Shown: positions 6,743 to 15,877, counted from the first letter of the stretch. The stretch is 42,899 bases of DNA from F1-20-MAGs119 sp041164425 (GCA_041164425.1 JBEAPO010000084.1:1-42899); one strand, 5' to 3'. A program made the numbers and translations. Notes: a model not told the origin generated them from the letters alone.

Positions 6743-8403
6743 GCACCCCCGGCGTTCGCATCTACTTCCTCGGCGGTCTCGGTGAGATCGGCCGCAACTG
6801 CATGGCCATCGAGCAGGAGGACCAGATCGTTCTCATCGACTGCGGCCTCATGTTTCCCGATCCCGACATGCACGGAATCGACCTCGTATTGCCAGATTTC
6901 ACGTGGCTGCGCGAAAACGCCGAACGCATCGTCGGTTGTATCGCCACTCACGGTCACGAAGACCACGTCGGCGGTCTTCAGTTCCTGCTCCGTGAACTCT
7001 CAATGCCGATCTACGGATCGGCGGTCACGCTCGGCCTCGCCAGGCACCGGATCGAAGAGGCCGGACTGCTCGGGCGCACCGAACTCGTCGCAGTAGCTGA
7101 TGGCGAGACGCGCCGCATCGGGCCGTTCGACGTCGAATTCATCGCGGTGACGCATTCGGTGCCCCATGCACATGCGGTGGCGTTGCACACCGCTCAGGGG
7201 ATCGTCCTCCACTCGGGTGACTTCAAGATCGACCTCACGCCCGTCGATGGCCGACGCACCGACTTGGCACGGCTCGGTGCGCTGGCGCACGGCCCGGGCA
7301 TTCGCCTCTTGCTGGCCGACAGTACGAACGCAGAGGAACGGGGTCACGCGCCAAGCGAGAGCGAAGTGGGTCACGTCCTTCGTGGGTTATTCGCCGAGCA
7401 CGGCGACCGACGCATAATCACAGCCAGCTTCGCCAGCCACATCCATCGCGTGCAGCAGATCGCGGATGCGGCGGTCGCGAACGGTCGCGTCGTTGCGACG
7501 ATGGGTCGCTCGATGAACAACAACGTTCGCATGGCGCGCGACCTCGGCATCCTGCGCATTCCGGACGGGTCGCTCGTCGACATCGAACGCATCGGGGACT
7601 ATCCACCCGAGCAGGTATGCATCATCTCGACCGGGTCGCAGGGTGAACCGATGTCGGCGCTGGCATTGTTGGCGAGGGGCGACAATCGCTGGGTGAAGGT
7701 CGGTGAGCGCGACACCGTGATCCTCTCCAGTCACCCGATCCCTGGAAACGAAATGCACGTGAGCCGTGTGATCGACGGACTGTTGCGTGCCGGAGCCGAG
7801 GTCGTCCACTCGGGGATAGTCGACGTGCACGCAACCGGTCACGCGCAGGCCGACGATCTCAAGACCTACTTCAATGTCACTCAGCCCGAGTGGTTCATTC
7901 CGATCCACGGTGAGTACAGACACATGATGGCCAATGCAAGGCTGGCCGAAACGATGGGAGTCACGCGAAACCACATCACGATGTGTGAGGACGGCGACGT
8001 GGTGGAACTCACCGACGACGGCGTTCAGTCGGTCGGCCGCATCCCGGCGGGATACCTCTACGTCGACGGCGTTGTCGGTGATGTCGGCCAGGGTGTCCTG
8101 CGTGACCGCCGCGTTCTCGCCGAAGAGGGTGTCGTCGTGGTCGTCGTTACCGTCGATATCTCGACGGGCCGAGTGATCACCGGCCCCGAGATCATCACGC
8201 GCGGTTGGGTCTACGCACCCGAGGCCGAAGACCTGCTCGACGAGGCGTGTGACACGGTCGCCGAGGCGGTCGAAAAGTCACTCGCCGAGGGCGAACGCAA
8301 TGTCGATGCACTCGAGCAGGTGGTGCGTCGGGCGACGGGCAAGTTCGTGAACACACGCACGAAGCGTCGGCCGATGATCGTGCCCGTCGTGATGGAAACA
8401 TGA
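6739..8403 (+). CDS. rnj: Ribonuclease J
   Basis: A metallo-beta-lactamase/beta-CASP ribonuclease with 5'-3' exo- and endonuclease activity, used in mRNA turnover and rRNA processing. Zinc ligands lie in HGHEDH (71-76). The beta-CASP part has DSTNAEERGHAPSE and SFASHIHRVQQI, and the late motif GHAQADDLK is followed by PIHGEYRHM. The proposed start is TTG 6739, which overlaps the dapA stop (TTGA) and gives 554 aa, close to the actinobacterial norm. AGG six bases upstream can act as ribosome site. An upstream GTG at 6682 would add 19 unlikely residues. The stop overlaps the next gene in ATGA. Confidence 0.95.
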   Translation: MSTPGVRIYFLGGLGEIGRNCMAIEQEDQIVLIDCGLMFPDPDMHGIDLVLPDFTWLRENAERIVGCIATHGHEDHVGGLQFLLRELSMPIYGSAVTLGLARHRIEEAGLLGRTELVAVADGETRRIGPFDVEFIAVTHSVPHAHAVALHTAQGIVLHSGDFKIDLTPVDGRRTDLARLGALAHGPGIRLLLADSTNAEERGHAPSESEVGHVLRGLFAEHGDRRIITASFASHIHRVQQIADAAVANGRVVATMGRSMNNNVRMARDLGILRIPDGSLVDIERIGDYPPEQVCIISTGSQGEPMSALALLARGDNRWVKVGERDTVILSSHPIPGNEMHVSRVIDGLLRAGAEVVHSGIVDVHATGHAQADDLKTYFNVTQPEWFIPIHGEYRHMMANARLAETMGVTRNHITMCEDGDVVELTDDGVQSVGRIPAGYLYVDGVVGDVGQGVLRDRRVLAEEGVVVVVVTVDISTGRVITGPEIITRGWVYAPEAEDLLDEACDTVAEAVEKSLAEGERNVDALEQVVRRATGKFVNTRTKRRPMIVPVVMET

Positions 8404-8912
8404 CCCGACGCGGGTTGTGGCGTGACGTCGTTTTGACGTGCATCCTCGCGTCGACATTCGTCGCGACAAGCTGCGGAAGTGATTCACCTGAGTTGAGGGT
8501 CGCCGAGATCGACGACGCGGTCGCGGCCGTCGTTGCCACAACGGGCGGTGAACCGAACTTCTTCGAGATCAACGCGACACCTGATCTTGTCAATCTCTTC
8601 CTCGACGACGGGCGGGGGAGTGCGATCAACTTCGTCTGGGAAGACGGTGGACTCCGCGACGAAACCGAAGCGGCCAGCGCCGACGGGCGTTCCTTCGACG
8701 CGTCATCGATGGTGTTCACCTCCGACGTGTACGAGCAGGTGAAACGAGAATTGCCTGATTCGCTGCTGCGCGCCCTCACCATCACCGCCGACGGCCCGAA
8801 TAACGAGGTTCTCCATCGCGTTGTCATCCAGTCTGAGCGCGGGGGGCAGTTCGCGGTTCTGGTCGATCCGACGGGAAAGATCCTCGGGTCGGATCCCCTC
8901 ACCGGGCCTTAG
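8400..8912 (+). CDS. Small lipoprotein, unknown function
   Basis: A 170-aa protein starting in the ATGA overlap with rnj. It has a basic N-terminus (MTRRGLWRD), a hydrophobic segment and a lipobox-like VATSC with C25 as the predicted lipidated cysteine, followed by acidic GSDSPE. The mature part is acidic and has alternating strand-like segments. I do not recognise a family. Tight coupling to rnj and position before ftsK suggest cotranscription, not necessarily shared function. Confidence 0.65.
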   Translation: MTRRGLWRDVVLTCILASTFVATSCGSDSPELRVAEIDDAVAAVVATTGGEPNFFEINATPDLVNLFLDDGRGSAINFVWEDGGLRDETEAASADGRSFDASSMVFTSDVYEQVKRELPDSLLRALTITADGPNNEVLHRVVIQSERGGQFAVLVDPTGKILGSDPLTGP

Positions 8913-8968
8913 GCGTACTCGTCCATCGTCGAGCAGGGGTATTCCCGATTCGGTGGCTACCCCATTGG

Positions 8969-8974
8969 TACCTT
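8969..8974 (+). promoter_or_regulatory. -10 box of ftsK
   Basis: TACCTT lies 6 nt before ATG 8981, fitting the leaderless TANNNT pattern. The 68-nt gap after the lipoprotein gene would allow independent transcription of ftsK. Confidence 0.35.
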
Positions 8975-8980
8975 TGATTC

Positions 8981-11509
8981 ATGTCAAAACAGGCCTCCCG
9001 CCCCCGTTCCGCGCAATCCGGGGGCAAGGCGCGCGAAGCTGCGCCGCGAGGAGGTTCGGCGCGCGAAGCTGCGCCGCGAGGAGGTTCGGCGCGCGAAGCT
9101 GCGGCACGCGGGGGTAAGCCGCGTGAACACGTGGCCGTGAAGGTCGCCGTCGGGGGGCGCGAGAACGAATTCCGTGGCATCGCGATCGTCGTTGCGGGCG
9201 TGCTCGCAGCCCTCGGCGTGTACCTGAACGTCGCCGGGCCCGTTGGTGATGCCATCGACACGGCGCTTGGTTGGGTGCTCGGCCTCGGTCGGTTCTTGCT
9301 GCCGCCCGCGTTCATCGCGGTGGGTGTCGTTGTGGTACGTCGCAACGAGTCTGAACACCGTCTTCGTCTCGCGGTCGGTGCGGTGATCATCGTGCTCGCC
9401 ACGCTCGGTCTCTTGCACCTGGCTCGTGGCGAGGGCCGCATGACCGCATCAGTGGACGCTTTGAAACCGGCCGGAGGATGGATAGGGGCGCTCATCGGCC
9501 AGCCGTTGCGCACGTTGCTCAGCGTCGTCGGCGCGGTTGTTGTGTTGTTGGCGATCGTGCTCGGCGGTGTCCTGATCGTCACCGGTATGTCCCTGCCACT
9601 CTTGGTGCAGCGTCTCCGCGCATCGTTCACGACTGTCGCGGTGCCCACCGCGCGTGCGGCGAAAAAGGTCCTCAGCGAAATCAAGACCACCGACGACGTC
9701 CGTAGCGACGGTCTCGACGCCTCTCCGGTTTTTTTTGATCAAGCCGAACCTCCGATCGACCCGGGATTCGACACGCATACCGTCCCGAACGGCGGCGAAG
9801 TCGACACGTCGCACGTGCCCGCATTCGACCCTGGTGCGCCGAAGCCGACCCTCTATGACTTCGAAGTCGAAGACGGCGCTGCAAAGAAGCCGGTCAAGCC
9901 ACAGCGCAAGGAAGCACGAGCGACGGACAGTGACGAGGAATTCCCGCCACGGCCGAAGCGCAAGGTGTCGGTCGACGACGGTGCGCCGGCAACAAACGGC
10001 GACGAGCTCGCCCTCGGTCCCGCAGCGCGTCGGGGTTCGTGGTCGTTGCCACCCGCGAATCTCCTCGCCGTCAGCCCGACGCAGGCCGTCGATCGTGCGG
10101 CGGTCGAAGAACGAGGCCATCTGCTCGAGTCCTCGCTCGCGTCGCATGGTGTCGACACGCGTCTCGTCGGCATGACCGTCGGGCCAACCGTGACGCGCTA
10201 CGAACTCGAACTCGGTTCCGGTGTCAAGGTTGCGCGCGTCACCAGCCTCGACCGTGACATCGCGTATGCGATGGCGGCGACCGATGTGCGCATCCTCGCC
10301 CCGATTCCCGGTCGATCGGCGATCGGTGTCGAAGTTCCCAACACATCGCGCCAACTGGTCTCGCTCGGTGACCTGATGTCGTCGCCCGAGGCGAAGGCTG
10401 CGACGCACCCACTCGATGTCGCCGTCGGGAAGGACATCGCCGGTCGTGCCGTGTTCATGAACCTCGCGACGACGCCGCACCTTCTCATCGCGGGTGCCAC
10501 CGGCGCGGGCAAGTCGAGCGGGCTCAACTGCATCATCACTTCGATCCTCATGCGTACGACGCCCGACCAGGTGCGCCTCATCCTCATCGACCCGAAGCAG
10601 GTCGAAATGGGTCAGTACGGGCGCCTGCCGCACCTGCTCACCCAGCCGGTGACGAATCCCAAGAAGGCGGCGAACGCCCTCGGCTGGGCCGTGAAAGAGA
10701 TGGAGAGACGTTACGACCTTCTCGTCGAGGTGGGGTTCCGTGACATCACGGGTTACAACGCCGCCTACGACCGCGGCGACCTGGTGCCCGAACCCGGCAC
10801 CGAGCGCGAATACGAGCGCCTGCCCTACATCGTTGTCGTGGTCGACGAGTTGAACGACCTCATGATGGTTGCCGCCCGCGACGTGGAAGATTCGATCACG
10901 CGAATCGCCCAGAAGGCGCGCGCCGTCGGGATCCACCTCATCATCGCGACGCAGCGTCCCAGCGTGAACGTCATCACCGGCGTCATCAAGGCCAACATTC
11001 CCGCGCGTATGGCCTTTGCTGTTTCGAGTCTCACCGACAGCCGGGTCATTCTCGACCGTCCCGGCGCCGAGAAGCTGGTCGGCAAGGGCGACATGCTGCT
11101 GCTGCCCGGCAACACGAACGTGGCGCAACGCGTACAGGGCTCGTGGGTGACCGAAGAAGAAGTGCGGGGCGTGGTTGCGCATTGGCGCCGCCAGGCTCCC
11201 GAGGTGGTGTACGTCAGCGGTATTGACGGCGATGGCGGTGCCTCGAGTTCAGGAAGCGGACTCGTCGGCGGGACCACCGGGGACGAAGACGACGACGATC
11301 TCTTGAAGCAGGCGATCGAACTCGTGGTCACGTCGGGTCTCGGCAGTACCTCGATGTTGCAACGCAAGTTGAAGGTCGGTTTCGCTCGTGCGGGACGATT
11401 GATGGACCTGCTCGAAGAGCGAGGCATCGTCGGCCCGGGCGAAGGATCAAAGGCTCGTCAGGTGTTGATGACGCCCGAGGAGTACGCCTTCCTGCAACAG
11501 AGCAACTGA
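8981..11509 (+). CDS. ftsK: DNA translocase FtsK/SpoIIIE
   Basis: A septal DNA pump that moves chromosome ends during division. The 842-aa protein starts with a low-complexity basic tail (about 50 residues) and continues with about four membrane helices (residues 65-205). A charged linker (about 230-350) comes next, then the RecA-like motor. Walker A is GATGAGKSS near 504-512 and Walker B is IVVVVDELND near 616-625. The C-terminal gamma winged helix, which reads KOPS-like sequences, spans about 773-838 with MLQRKLKVGFARAGRLMDLL. The basic tail contains a near-perfect 30-bp tandem repeat. The DNA between this gene and rimO contains a small hairpin. Confidence 0.97.
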   Translation: MSKQASRPRSAQSGGKAREAAPRGGSAREAAPRGGSAREAAARGGKPREHVAVKVAVGGRENEFRGIAIVVAGVLAALGVYLNVAGPVGDAIDTALGWVLGLGRFLLPPAFIAVGVVVVRRNESEHRLRLAVGAVIIVLATLGLLHLARGEGRMTASVDALKPAGGWIGALIGQPLRTLLSVVGAVVVLLAIVLGGVLIVTGMSLPLLVQRLRASFTTVAVPTARAAKKVLSEIKTTDDVRSDGLDASPVFFDQAEPPIDPGFDTHTVPNGGEVDTSHVPAFDPGAPKPTLYDFEVEDGAAKKPVKPQRKEARATDSDEEFPPRPKRKVSVDDGAPATNGDELALGPAARRGSWSLPPANLLAVSPTQAVDRAAVEERGHLLESSLASHGVDTRLVGMTVGPTVTRYELELGSGVKVARVTSLDRDIAYAMAATDVRILAPIPGRSAIGVEVPNTSRQLVSLGDLMSSPEAKAATHPLDVAVGKDIAGRAVFMNLATTPHLLIAGATGAGKSSGLNCIITSILMRTTPDQVRLILIDPKQVEMGQYGRLPHLLTQPVTNPKKAANALGWAVKEMERRYDLLVEVGFRDITGYNAAYDRGDLVPEPGTEREYERLPYIVVVVDELNDLMMVAARDVEDSITRIAQKARAVGIHLIIATQRPSVNVITGVIKANIPARMAFAVSSLTDSRVILDRPGAEKLVGKGDMLLLPGNTNVAQRVQGSWVTEEEVRGVVAHWRRQAPEVVYVSGIDGDGGASSSGSGLVGGTTGDEDDDDLLKQAIELVVTSGLGSTSMLQRKLKVGFARAGRLMDLLEERGIVGPGEGSKARQVLMTPEEYAFLQQSN
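9031..9110 (+). repeat. 30-bp in-frame tandem repeat in ftsK
   Basis: The 30-bp unit at 9031-9060 is repeated exactly at 9061-9090 and partly at 9091-9110. It encodes ten-residue copies of the form AREAAPRGGS in the cytoplasmic N-terminus. Repeat number may vary between strains by slippage. Confidence 0.85.
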
Positions 11510-11512
11510 CGA

Positions 11513-11530
11513 AGGGCCCGACGGGGCTCT
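11513..11530 (+). terminator. Hairpin between ftsK and rimO
   Basis: AGGGCCC pairs with GGGCTCT (one G-U pair) around a GACG loop. It begins 4 nt after the ftsK stop. No U-run follows, so it is at best a weak terminator or an mRNA 3'-end stabiliser. Confidence 0.35.
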
Positions 11531-11533
11531 CGG

Positions 11534-11539
11534 TAGACT
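11534..11539 (+). promoter_or_regulatory. -10 box of rimO
   Basis: TAGACT lies 6 nt before GTG 11546, which indicates leaderless transcription of the rimO-pgsA-cinA group. Confidence 0.4.
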
Positions 11540-11545
11540 CAATAC

Positions 11546-12841
11546 GTGTCAGTTCCGGCGCAGTCGCAGCGCTTCTACGTCGAAACCCTCGGTTGTCCGA
11601 AGAACGAGGTCGACTCCGAGAAGATCATCGGGCTGCTCCACGGTGACGGACTCGAGCGCACCGACGACCCAGCACGCGCCGACGTTGTCGTCGTCAACAC
11701 CTGTGCATTCATCGAAGAGGCGCGACGCGAGAGCATCGACACGATCCTCGCCCTCGCGGATCGGAAGAAAGACGGCGCACGCCTGGTGGTGACCGGTTGC
11801 ATGGCCGAACGATATGGCGAAGAACTGGCTGCGGAACTGCCCGAAGTCGACCAGGTGGCCGGTTTCGGTGTTCCCGTGGCACTCGGCCGCAAGCCCGTCG
11901 GTTTGTCGGTGACGCCGGCGCCGGCTTTCGACTTGTTGAACCTGCCGCGACCGAAGGCGACCGCACCTTGGGCCTACGTGAAGATCGCCGAAGGATGCGA
12001 CCGCACGTGCGGTTTCTGTGCGATTCCATCGTTCCGCGGACCGCAGCGCAGCCGTGACATCGAGGCGATTCTCGGTGAGGTCGACCAATTGGGTGCGCGT
12101 GAGATCGTCCTGGTCGCGCAAGACCTTGCGAGTTACGGAAAGGATCGCCCGGGCGAACTCGGTGCGGGATCGATCGTGCCCCTCGTGCGAAAGGTGGCCG
12201 AGCGAACCGACCGGGTGCGGCTGCTGTACCTGTATCCCAGCGACCTGAGCGACGAACTCATCGAAGCAATTCTCGACACCGGCGTTGCGTACTTCGACTT
12301 GTCGTTGCAGCACGTGTCGAAGGCTCACCTGCGTCGGATGCGTCGATGGGGTGACGGCCAACGGTTCCTCGCACGTATCGATGACATCCGCTCACGCCAA
12401 GCCGACGCCGTCTTCCGGTCGAACTTCATCGTTGGTTATCCGGGCGAGACCGAAGCCGACCACGACGAACTTCTGGCGTTCGTCGAGGCCGCGCAGCTCG
12501 ACTGGTGTGGTTTCTTTGCCTACAGCCCCGAAGAGGGAACCCATGCCGTGGGTTTGCCCGACCGTGTCGACGAGGACGTGATGGAACTCCGTCTCGCCGA
12601 ACTGCGTGAACTGCAGGACGACATCACTTCGCGGCGTCGTGACGACTGCATCGGTTCGGTACAGCGGGTGCTTGTCGATGGGCCGGGCGTGGCGCGCAGC
12701 CACCGCGAGGCTCCCGAGATCGACGGCGTCGTCAATGTTCCCGAGTACCTTGCAGTCGGCGAATTCCACGACGTCGAGATCGTCGATGCGCTCGGCCCCG
12801 ACCTTGTTGCCGAACCAGTCGTCGGGAAAGACTCGGTCTGA
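11546..12841 (+). CDS. rimO: Ribosomal protein S12 methylthiotransferase RimO
   Basis: A radical-SAM methylthiotransferase that adds a thiomethyl group to an aspartate of ribosomal protein S12. The N-terminal UPF0004 domain opens with ETLGCPKNEVDS, and its cluster cysteines are C17, C53 (NTCAF) and C85 (TGCMA). The radical-SAM motif is CDRTCGFC (C151, C155, C158). A C-terminal TRAM domain spans about 365-431. GCPKN instead of the MiaB GCQMN supports RimO over MiaB. The start is GTG 11546, and 431 aa is normal. pgsA follows after one base. Confidence 0.95.
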   Translation: MSVPAQSQRFYVETLGCPKNEVDSEKIIGLLHGDGLERTDDPARADVVVVNTCAFIEEARRESIDTILALADRKKDGARLVVTGCMAERYGEELAAELPEVDQVAGFGVPVALGRKPVGLSVTPAPAFDLLNLPRPKATAPWAYVKIAEGCDRTCGFCAIPSFRGPQRSRDIEAILGEVDQLGAREIVLVAQDLASYGKDRPGELGAGSIVPLVRKVAERTDRVRLLYLYPSDLSDELIEAILDTGVAYFDLSLQHVSKAHLRRMRRWGDGQRFLARIDDIRSRQADAVFRSNFIVGYPGETEADHDELLAFVEAAQLDWCGFFAYSPEEGTHAVGLPDRVDEDVMELRLAELRELQDDITSRRRDDCIGSVQRVLVDGPGVARSHREAPEIDGVVNVPEYLAVGEFHDVEIVDALGPDLVAEPVVGKDSV

Positions 12842-12842
12842 G

Positions 12843-13409
12843 GTGCCCGTAGATCCGAACGCCATCGCCACATGGGCCAACATGGTCACGGTCGGTCGCA
12901 TCCTCATCTCGCCGATTCTCTTTGCGATGATCCCCAACGATTCGTACGGATCGTGGGTCGCCTTCGTCATGTGGTTCTTCCTGTGCGTCAGCGACGGCTT
13001 CGACGGATACCTCGCACGTCGCCATGGCACGACCAAGTCGGGGGCTTTTCTCGACCCGCTTGCCGACAAGGTGCTGGTCCTCGGTGCGATGTTCACTCTC
13101 GTCAGCCGCGGACTTTTTCCGCTCCTGCCCGTTGTCATCATCGCAGCGCGTGAGGTAGCGATCAGCGTTTACCGTGTTCTTGTCGGGTCAAAGGGCATTT
13201 CGGTTCCCGCGAGTCGTCTGGCGAAGGTGAAGACGTTCAGCCAACAGATCGCGGTTGGTTTCGCTCTCGCTCCACTCACTGTCACCGATGCCGACTGGAC
13301 GTGGAAGATCCTGCTGTGGTTCTCGGTGGTGCTGGCGCTGGTGAGCGGTGCCCAGTACGCCGTCCGTGCGGTACGTCGTCGGCAGTTTCACCAGGCAACC
13401 GGAGCCTGA
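12843..13409 (+). CDS. pgsA: CDP-diacylglycerol--glycerol-3-phosphate 3-phosphatidyltransferase
   Basis: A membrane enzyme that transfers phosphatidyl from CDP-diacylglycerol to glycerol 3-phosphate or a related alcohol. The 188-aa protein has about five or six membrane helices. It carries the CDP-alcohol phosphotransferase motif DGFDGYLARRHGTTKSG followed by AFLDPLADK (residues 51-76). All metal-binding Asp residues (D51, D54, D71, D75) are present. The spacer between AR and G is seven residues, one shorter than in E. coli PgsA. The start is GTG 12843, one base after the rimO stop. A longer in-frame extension would run inside rimO and is rejected. Position between rimO and cinA supports PgsA. 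Confidence 0.9.
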   Translation: MPVDPNAIATWANMVTVGRILISPILFAMIPNDSYGSWVAFVMWFFLCVSDGFDGYLARRHGTTKSGAFLDPLADKVLVLGAMFTLVSRGLFPLLPVVIIAAREVAISVYRVLVGSKGISVPASRLAKVKTFSQQIAVGFALAPLTVTDADWTWKILLWFSVVLALVSGAQYAVRAVRRRQFHQATGA

Positions 13410-13411
13410 TC

Positions 13412-14656
13412 GTGCGTTGTGACGTGATCGCCGTCGGGACCGAACTCCTTTTGGGCCAGATCGTCGACACCAATTCCAGTTGGATCGGTGAGCAACTTGC
13501 CGCACACGGCATTTCGAGCCACGTGCAGGTGAAGGTGGGCGACAACGTAGGCAGAATCACCGATCAACTGCGCCGTCGTCTCGATGAGGCCGACGCGGTG
13601 ATCATGTGCGGGGGGCTCGGCCCGACTCACGACGACCTCACGCGTGATGCCATCGCGGCGGTGATGGGAGTCGACCTGCTGCATGACGACGACGTCGCCG
13701 AGGTGATCATCCAGTTGTTTGCATCGCGGGGCCGTCGGATGGCGGAGAACAACCTGCGTCAGGCTCTCGTCCCGCGCGGTGCCAGTGTGATTCCCCAGAC
13801 GCGGGGCACGGCTCCGGGTCTCGTTTGTCCGGTCGGCGACAAGGTGGTGTACGCGGTTCCGGGCGTCCCGCATGAAATGCATGACATGATGATGCGAGCA
13901 ATTCTTCCCGACCTTGTTCGGCGCAGCGGACGGACTTCGGTGATTCGAAGTCGCGTGCTACGGACGTGGGGCGAAAGCGAAAGCGGCCTCAACGAACGCC
14001 TCGACGCCGTCATCGCCGAGCTCGATGCTCCCGGTGAGGGCAAACCGACCCTCGCGTTCCTCGCGAGTGGCTGGGAGGGCATCAAGGTGCGCCTCACGGC
14101 CGGCGCACAAACAGTCACTGTGGCCGACGCGATCCTCGACCACTGGGAGGCCCGCGTGCGTGGTGTGGTGGACGAGTTCGTCTTCGGAGTCAACGATGAC
14201 ACGATGGAGTCGGTCGTGCTCGGTCGACTCGCATCGCGTGGCGAGACCCTCGCTGTCGCCGAATCCGTGACGGGTGGTCTCGTCACTGGCCGGCTCACCG
14301 GAATAGCGGGCTCGAGTCGGGTGCTCCGAGGTGGGGTCGTCAGTTATGCCTCTGAAGTCAAGTTCGATCTGCTCGGGGTGACGCCGGGGCCCGTCGTGAA
14401 CGAACATGCGGCGATTGAAATGGCTCGCGGAGTGCGTCAGCGACTCGATGCCTCGGTGGGGCTGTCATTGACGGGTGTCGCCGGCCCCGACGAGCAGGAC
14501 GGCGTTGCGGTGGGAACGCTGTGCGTCGGTCTGGTGCTCGCGGATGGCTCGGAACACGTCGCCACATTCAGGCTTCCGGCCGCGCGTGACCAGATGCGTC
14601 AGATGAGCGTGATCTCGGCGCTCAATTTCCTGCGCTTGCGGCTCGTAGCAAATTGA
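13412..14656 (+). CDS. cinA: CinA-like nicotinamide-nucleotide amidohydrolase
   Basis: A two-domain protein of the competence/damage-inducible CinA family. The N-terminal MoaB/MoCF-like domain starts with CDVIAVGTELLLGQIVDTN and has GGLGPTHDD. The C-terminal PncC-type domain has VAESVTGGLVTGRL and later GVAGPDEQDG. The latter hydrolyses NMN to NaMN. The 414-aa length is normal. GTG 13412 follows GGAG by 7 nt and comes 2 nt after the pgsA stop. Its last 35 nt overlap the convergent tandem TetR gene. Confidence 0.93.
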   Translation: MRCDVIAVGTELLLGQIVDTNSSWIGEQLAAHGISSHVQVKVGDNVGRITDQLRRRLDEADAVIMCGGLGPTHDDLTRDAIAAVMGVDLLHDDDVAEVIIQLFASRGRRMAENNLRQALVPRGASVIPQTRGTAPGLVCPVGDKVVYAVPGVPHEMHDMMMRAILPDLVRRSGRTSVIRSRVLRTWGESESGLNERLDAVIAELDAPGEGKPTLAFLASGWEGIKVRLTAGAQTVTVADAILDHWEARVRGVVDEFVFGVNDDTMESVVLGRLASRGETLAVAESVTGGLVTGRLTGIAGSSRVLRGGVVSYASEVKFDLLGVTPGPVVNEHAAIEMARGVRQRLDASVGLSLTGVAGPDEQDGVAVGTLCVGLVLADGSEHVATFRLPAARDQMRQMSVISALNFLRLRLVAN

Positions 14657-15839
14657 TCAACGTCGCCGAGAACGGGTGAAAGTTCAGTTCATCGAGGTCG
14701 GCCTCGAACGACTCGACGATTGACAACCCGAGGGGGATCGACTGACCTCCGCGCGCGACGAGTCGGATCATGTCGTCGTTCATCCTCGAACGGCCGGCAA
14801 GCATGTCGTGGTAGCGAACAAGGCCCGCGGCGTGCACGTGTCGCAACGCGGCCCGCGGTTCCTTGCGCGTGCGTGCCGCAACGTAGGTCTCGAGACGGAA
14901 CTGACGCCAGGCGCGACGTGAAGGGGCGACGCCGAGCGTGTAGATCTTGCCGACCGATTCGCCGAGGTCGCCCTGTGTCACGCCGTGCTCGGTGAGTTCG
15001 CTCGTGCCCGCCACCGCTCCGCTCAGCAGCGTGTCGAGGGTGTCGACGATGAGATCGTCCTTCGACTCGTAACGCGTGTAGACGGCGCCCCCCGTCAACT
15101 TCGCACGCCGTCCGATCCGTGACACGGTGGCTCGTTCGTAACCCGCACGTCCGATGACGTTCGCAGTCGCCGTGATGAGTGCGTCACGCAGTGGTTCGCC
15201 GGTGCCGGGGGACACCTCGATGTTGGGTAGCTCGTTGCCAATGGCGGGAGGCTTGGTCGAGGTTGTCGGGGTTTGACGAATCGCCGCCGACATGATTGCG
15301 AGGACGAGGTTCCAGTCGTCCAATTTCGGTTCGGCGAACCCGTAGACGGCAGCACCAAGAACGGTCGATAATGCGACGACGTGGAGAGCGCGGGTCGCCG
15401 GGTCGGCTTTGTCGTCGAGACCCCATTTCTCGCACCAAGTGGCGAAATCATCGACCACTTCGTCGCCGAGGACGTCGTTGCGGCGACCGACGACGAGAGC
15501 CTCGAGGCCGACCGCGAGGTTGCGGGGCGGGTTCGCGACTGTGCGCGCGATTGCCTCGATCGACGGGGCACCTTCGACGGCGAGCATCGCACCCATCGCA
15601 TTCGACAGAAAATCGAAGAGGGCAGAACTCAGACGTTCCGACCAGACGGAGGCGATGAAATCGTCGGCGTCCTCGTAGCGGCCGTAAATCGCGCCGCTGG
15701 TCAGGTTGCAGCGCCTGACGACGGCGCGCAACGCGATGCGGTCGAGGCCGACTGAATGAGCCTCGGCAATGCCTGCATCGAGGATCCGAGCGTCGTTTTC
15801 TTGCGTGGCCTTCGACTTGGCGCGCGGCTGCAGGGGCAC
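14622..15839 (-). CDS. Tandem double-TetR transcriptional regulator
   Basis: A 405-aa protein that contains two TetR-type units in one chain. The first helix-turn-helix is at residues about 15-62 with RAVVRRCNLTSGAIYGRYE. The second is at about 216-262 with VSRIGRRAKLTGGAVYTRYE. Each is followed by a helical effector-like domain. A normal TetR is about 200 aa and dimerises, so this looks like a covalent pseudo-dimer with two unlike DNA-reading heads. The start is GTG 15839, preceded by TAGAAC at 6 nt, which is one base short of the TANNNT pattern. The target and ligand are unknown. Confidence 0.85.
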   Translation of the reverse strand: MPLQPRAKSKATQENDARILDAGIAEAHSVGLDRIALRAVVRRCNLTSGAIYGRYEDADDFIASVWSERLSSALFDFLSNAMGAMLAVEGAPSIEAIARTVANPPRNLAVGLEALVVGRRNDVLGDEVVDDFATWCEKWGLDDKADPATRALHVVALSTVLGAAVYGFAEPKLDDWNLVLAIMSAAIRQTPTTSTKPPAIGNELPNIEVSPGTGEPLRDALITATANVIGRAGYERATVSRIGRRAKLTGGAVYTRYESKDDLIVDTLDTLLSGAVAGTSELTEHGVTQGDLGESVGKIYTLGVAPSRRAWRQFRLETYVAARTRKEPRAALRHVHAAGLVRYHDMLAGRSRMNDDMIRLVARGGQSIPLGLSIVESFEADLDELNFHPFSATLINLLRAASAGN

Positions 15840-15863
15840 CCCGAAGTTCTAGCAGTCTCTCGG

Positions 15864-15869
15864 TACGAT
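15864..15869 (+). promoter_or_regulatory. -10 box of tRNA-Arg
   Basis: TACGAT ends 8 nt before the mature 5' end of tRNA-Arg. A very short 5' leader would be removed by RNase P. Confidence 0.35.
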
Positions 15870-15877
15870 GAGAGGAG

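Noticed and set aside
9031..9110. Repeats considered as a CRISPR array
   Set aside because: Copies are directly adjacent without spacers and in frame within ftsK.
9449..11182. 577-codon open frame antisense to ftsK
   Set aside because: Codon shadow of a well-supported gene; no recognisable motifs.
12606..12842. N-terminal extension of pgsA into rimO
   Set aside because: The frame is open by chance; the extension has no membrane or enzyme features and GTG 12843 abuts the rimO stop.
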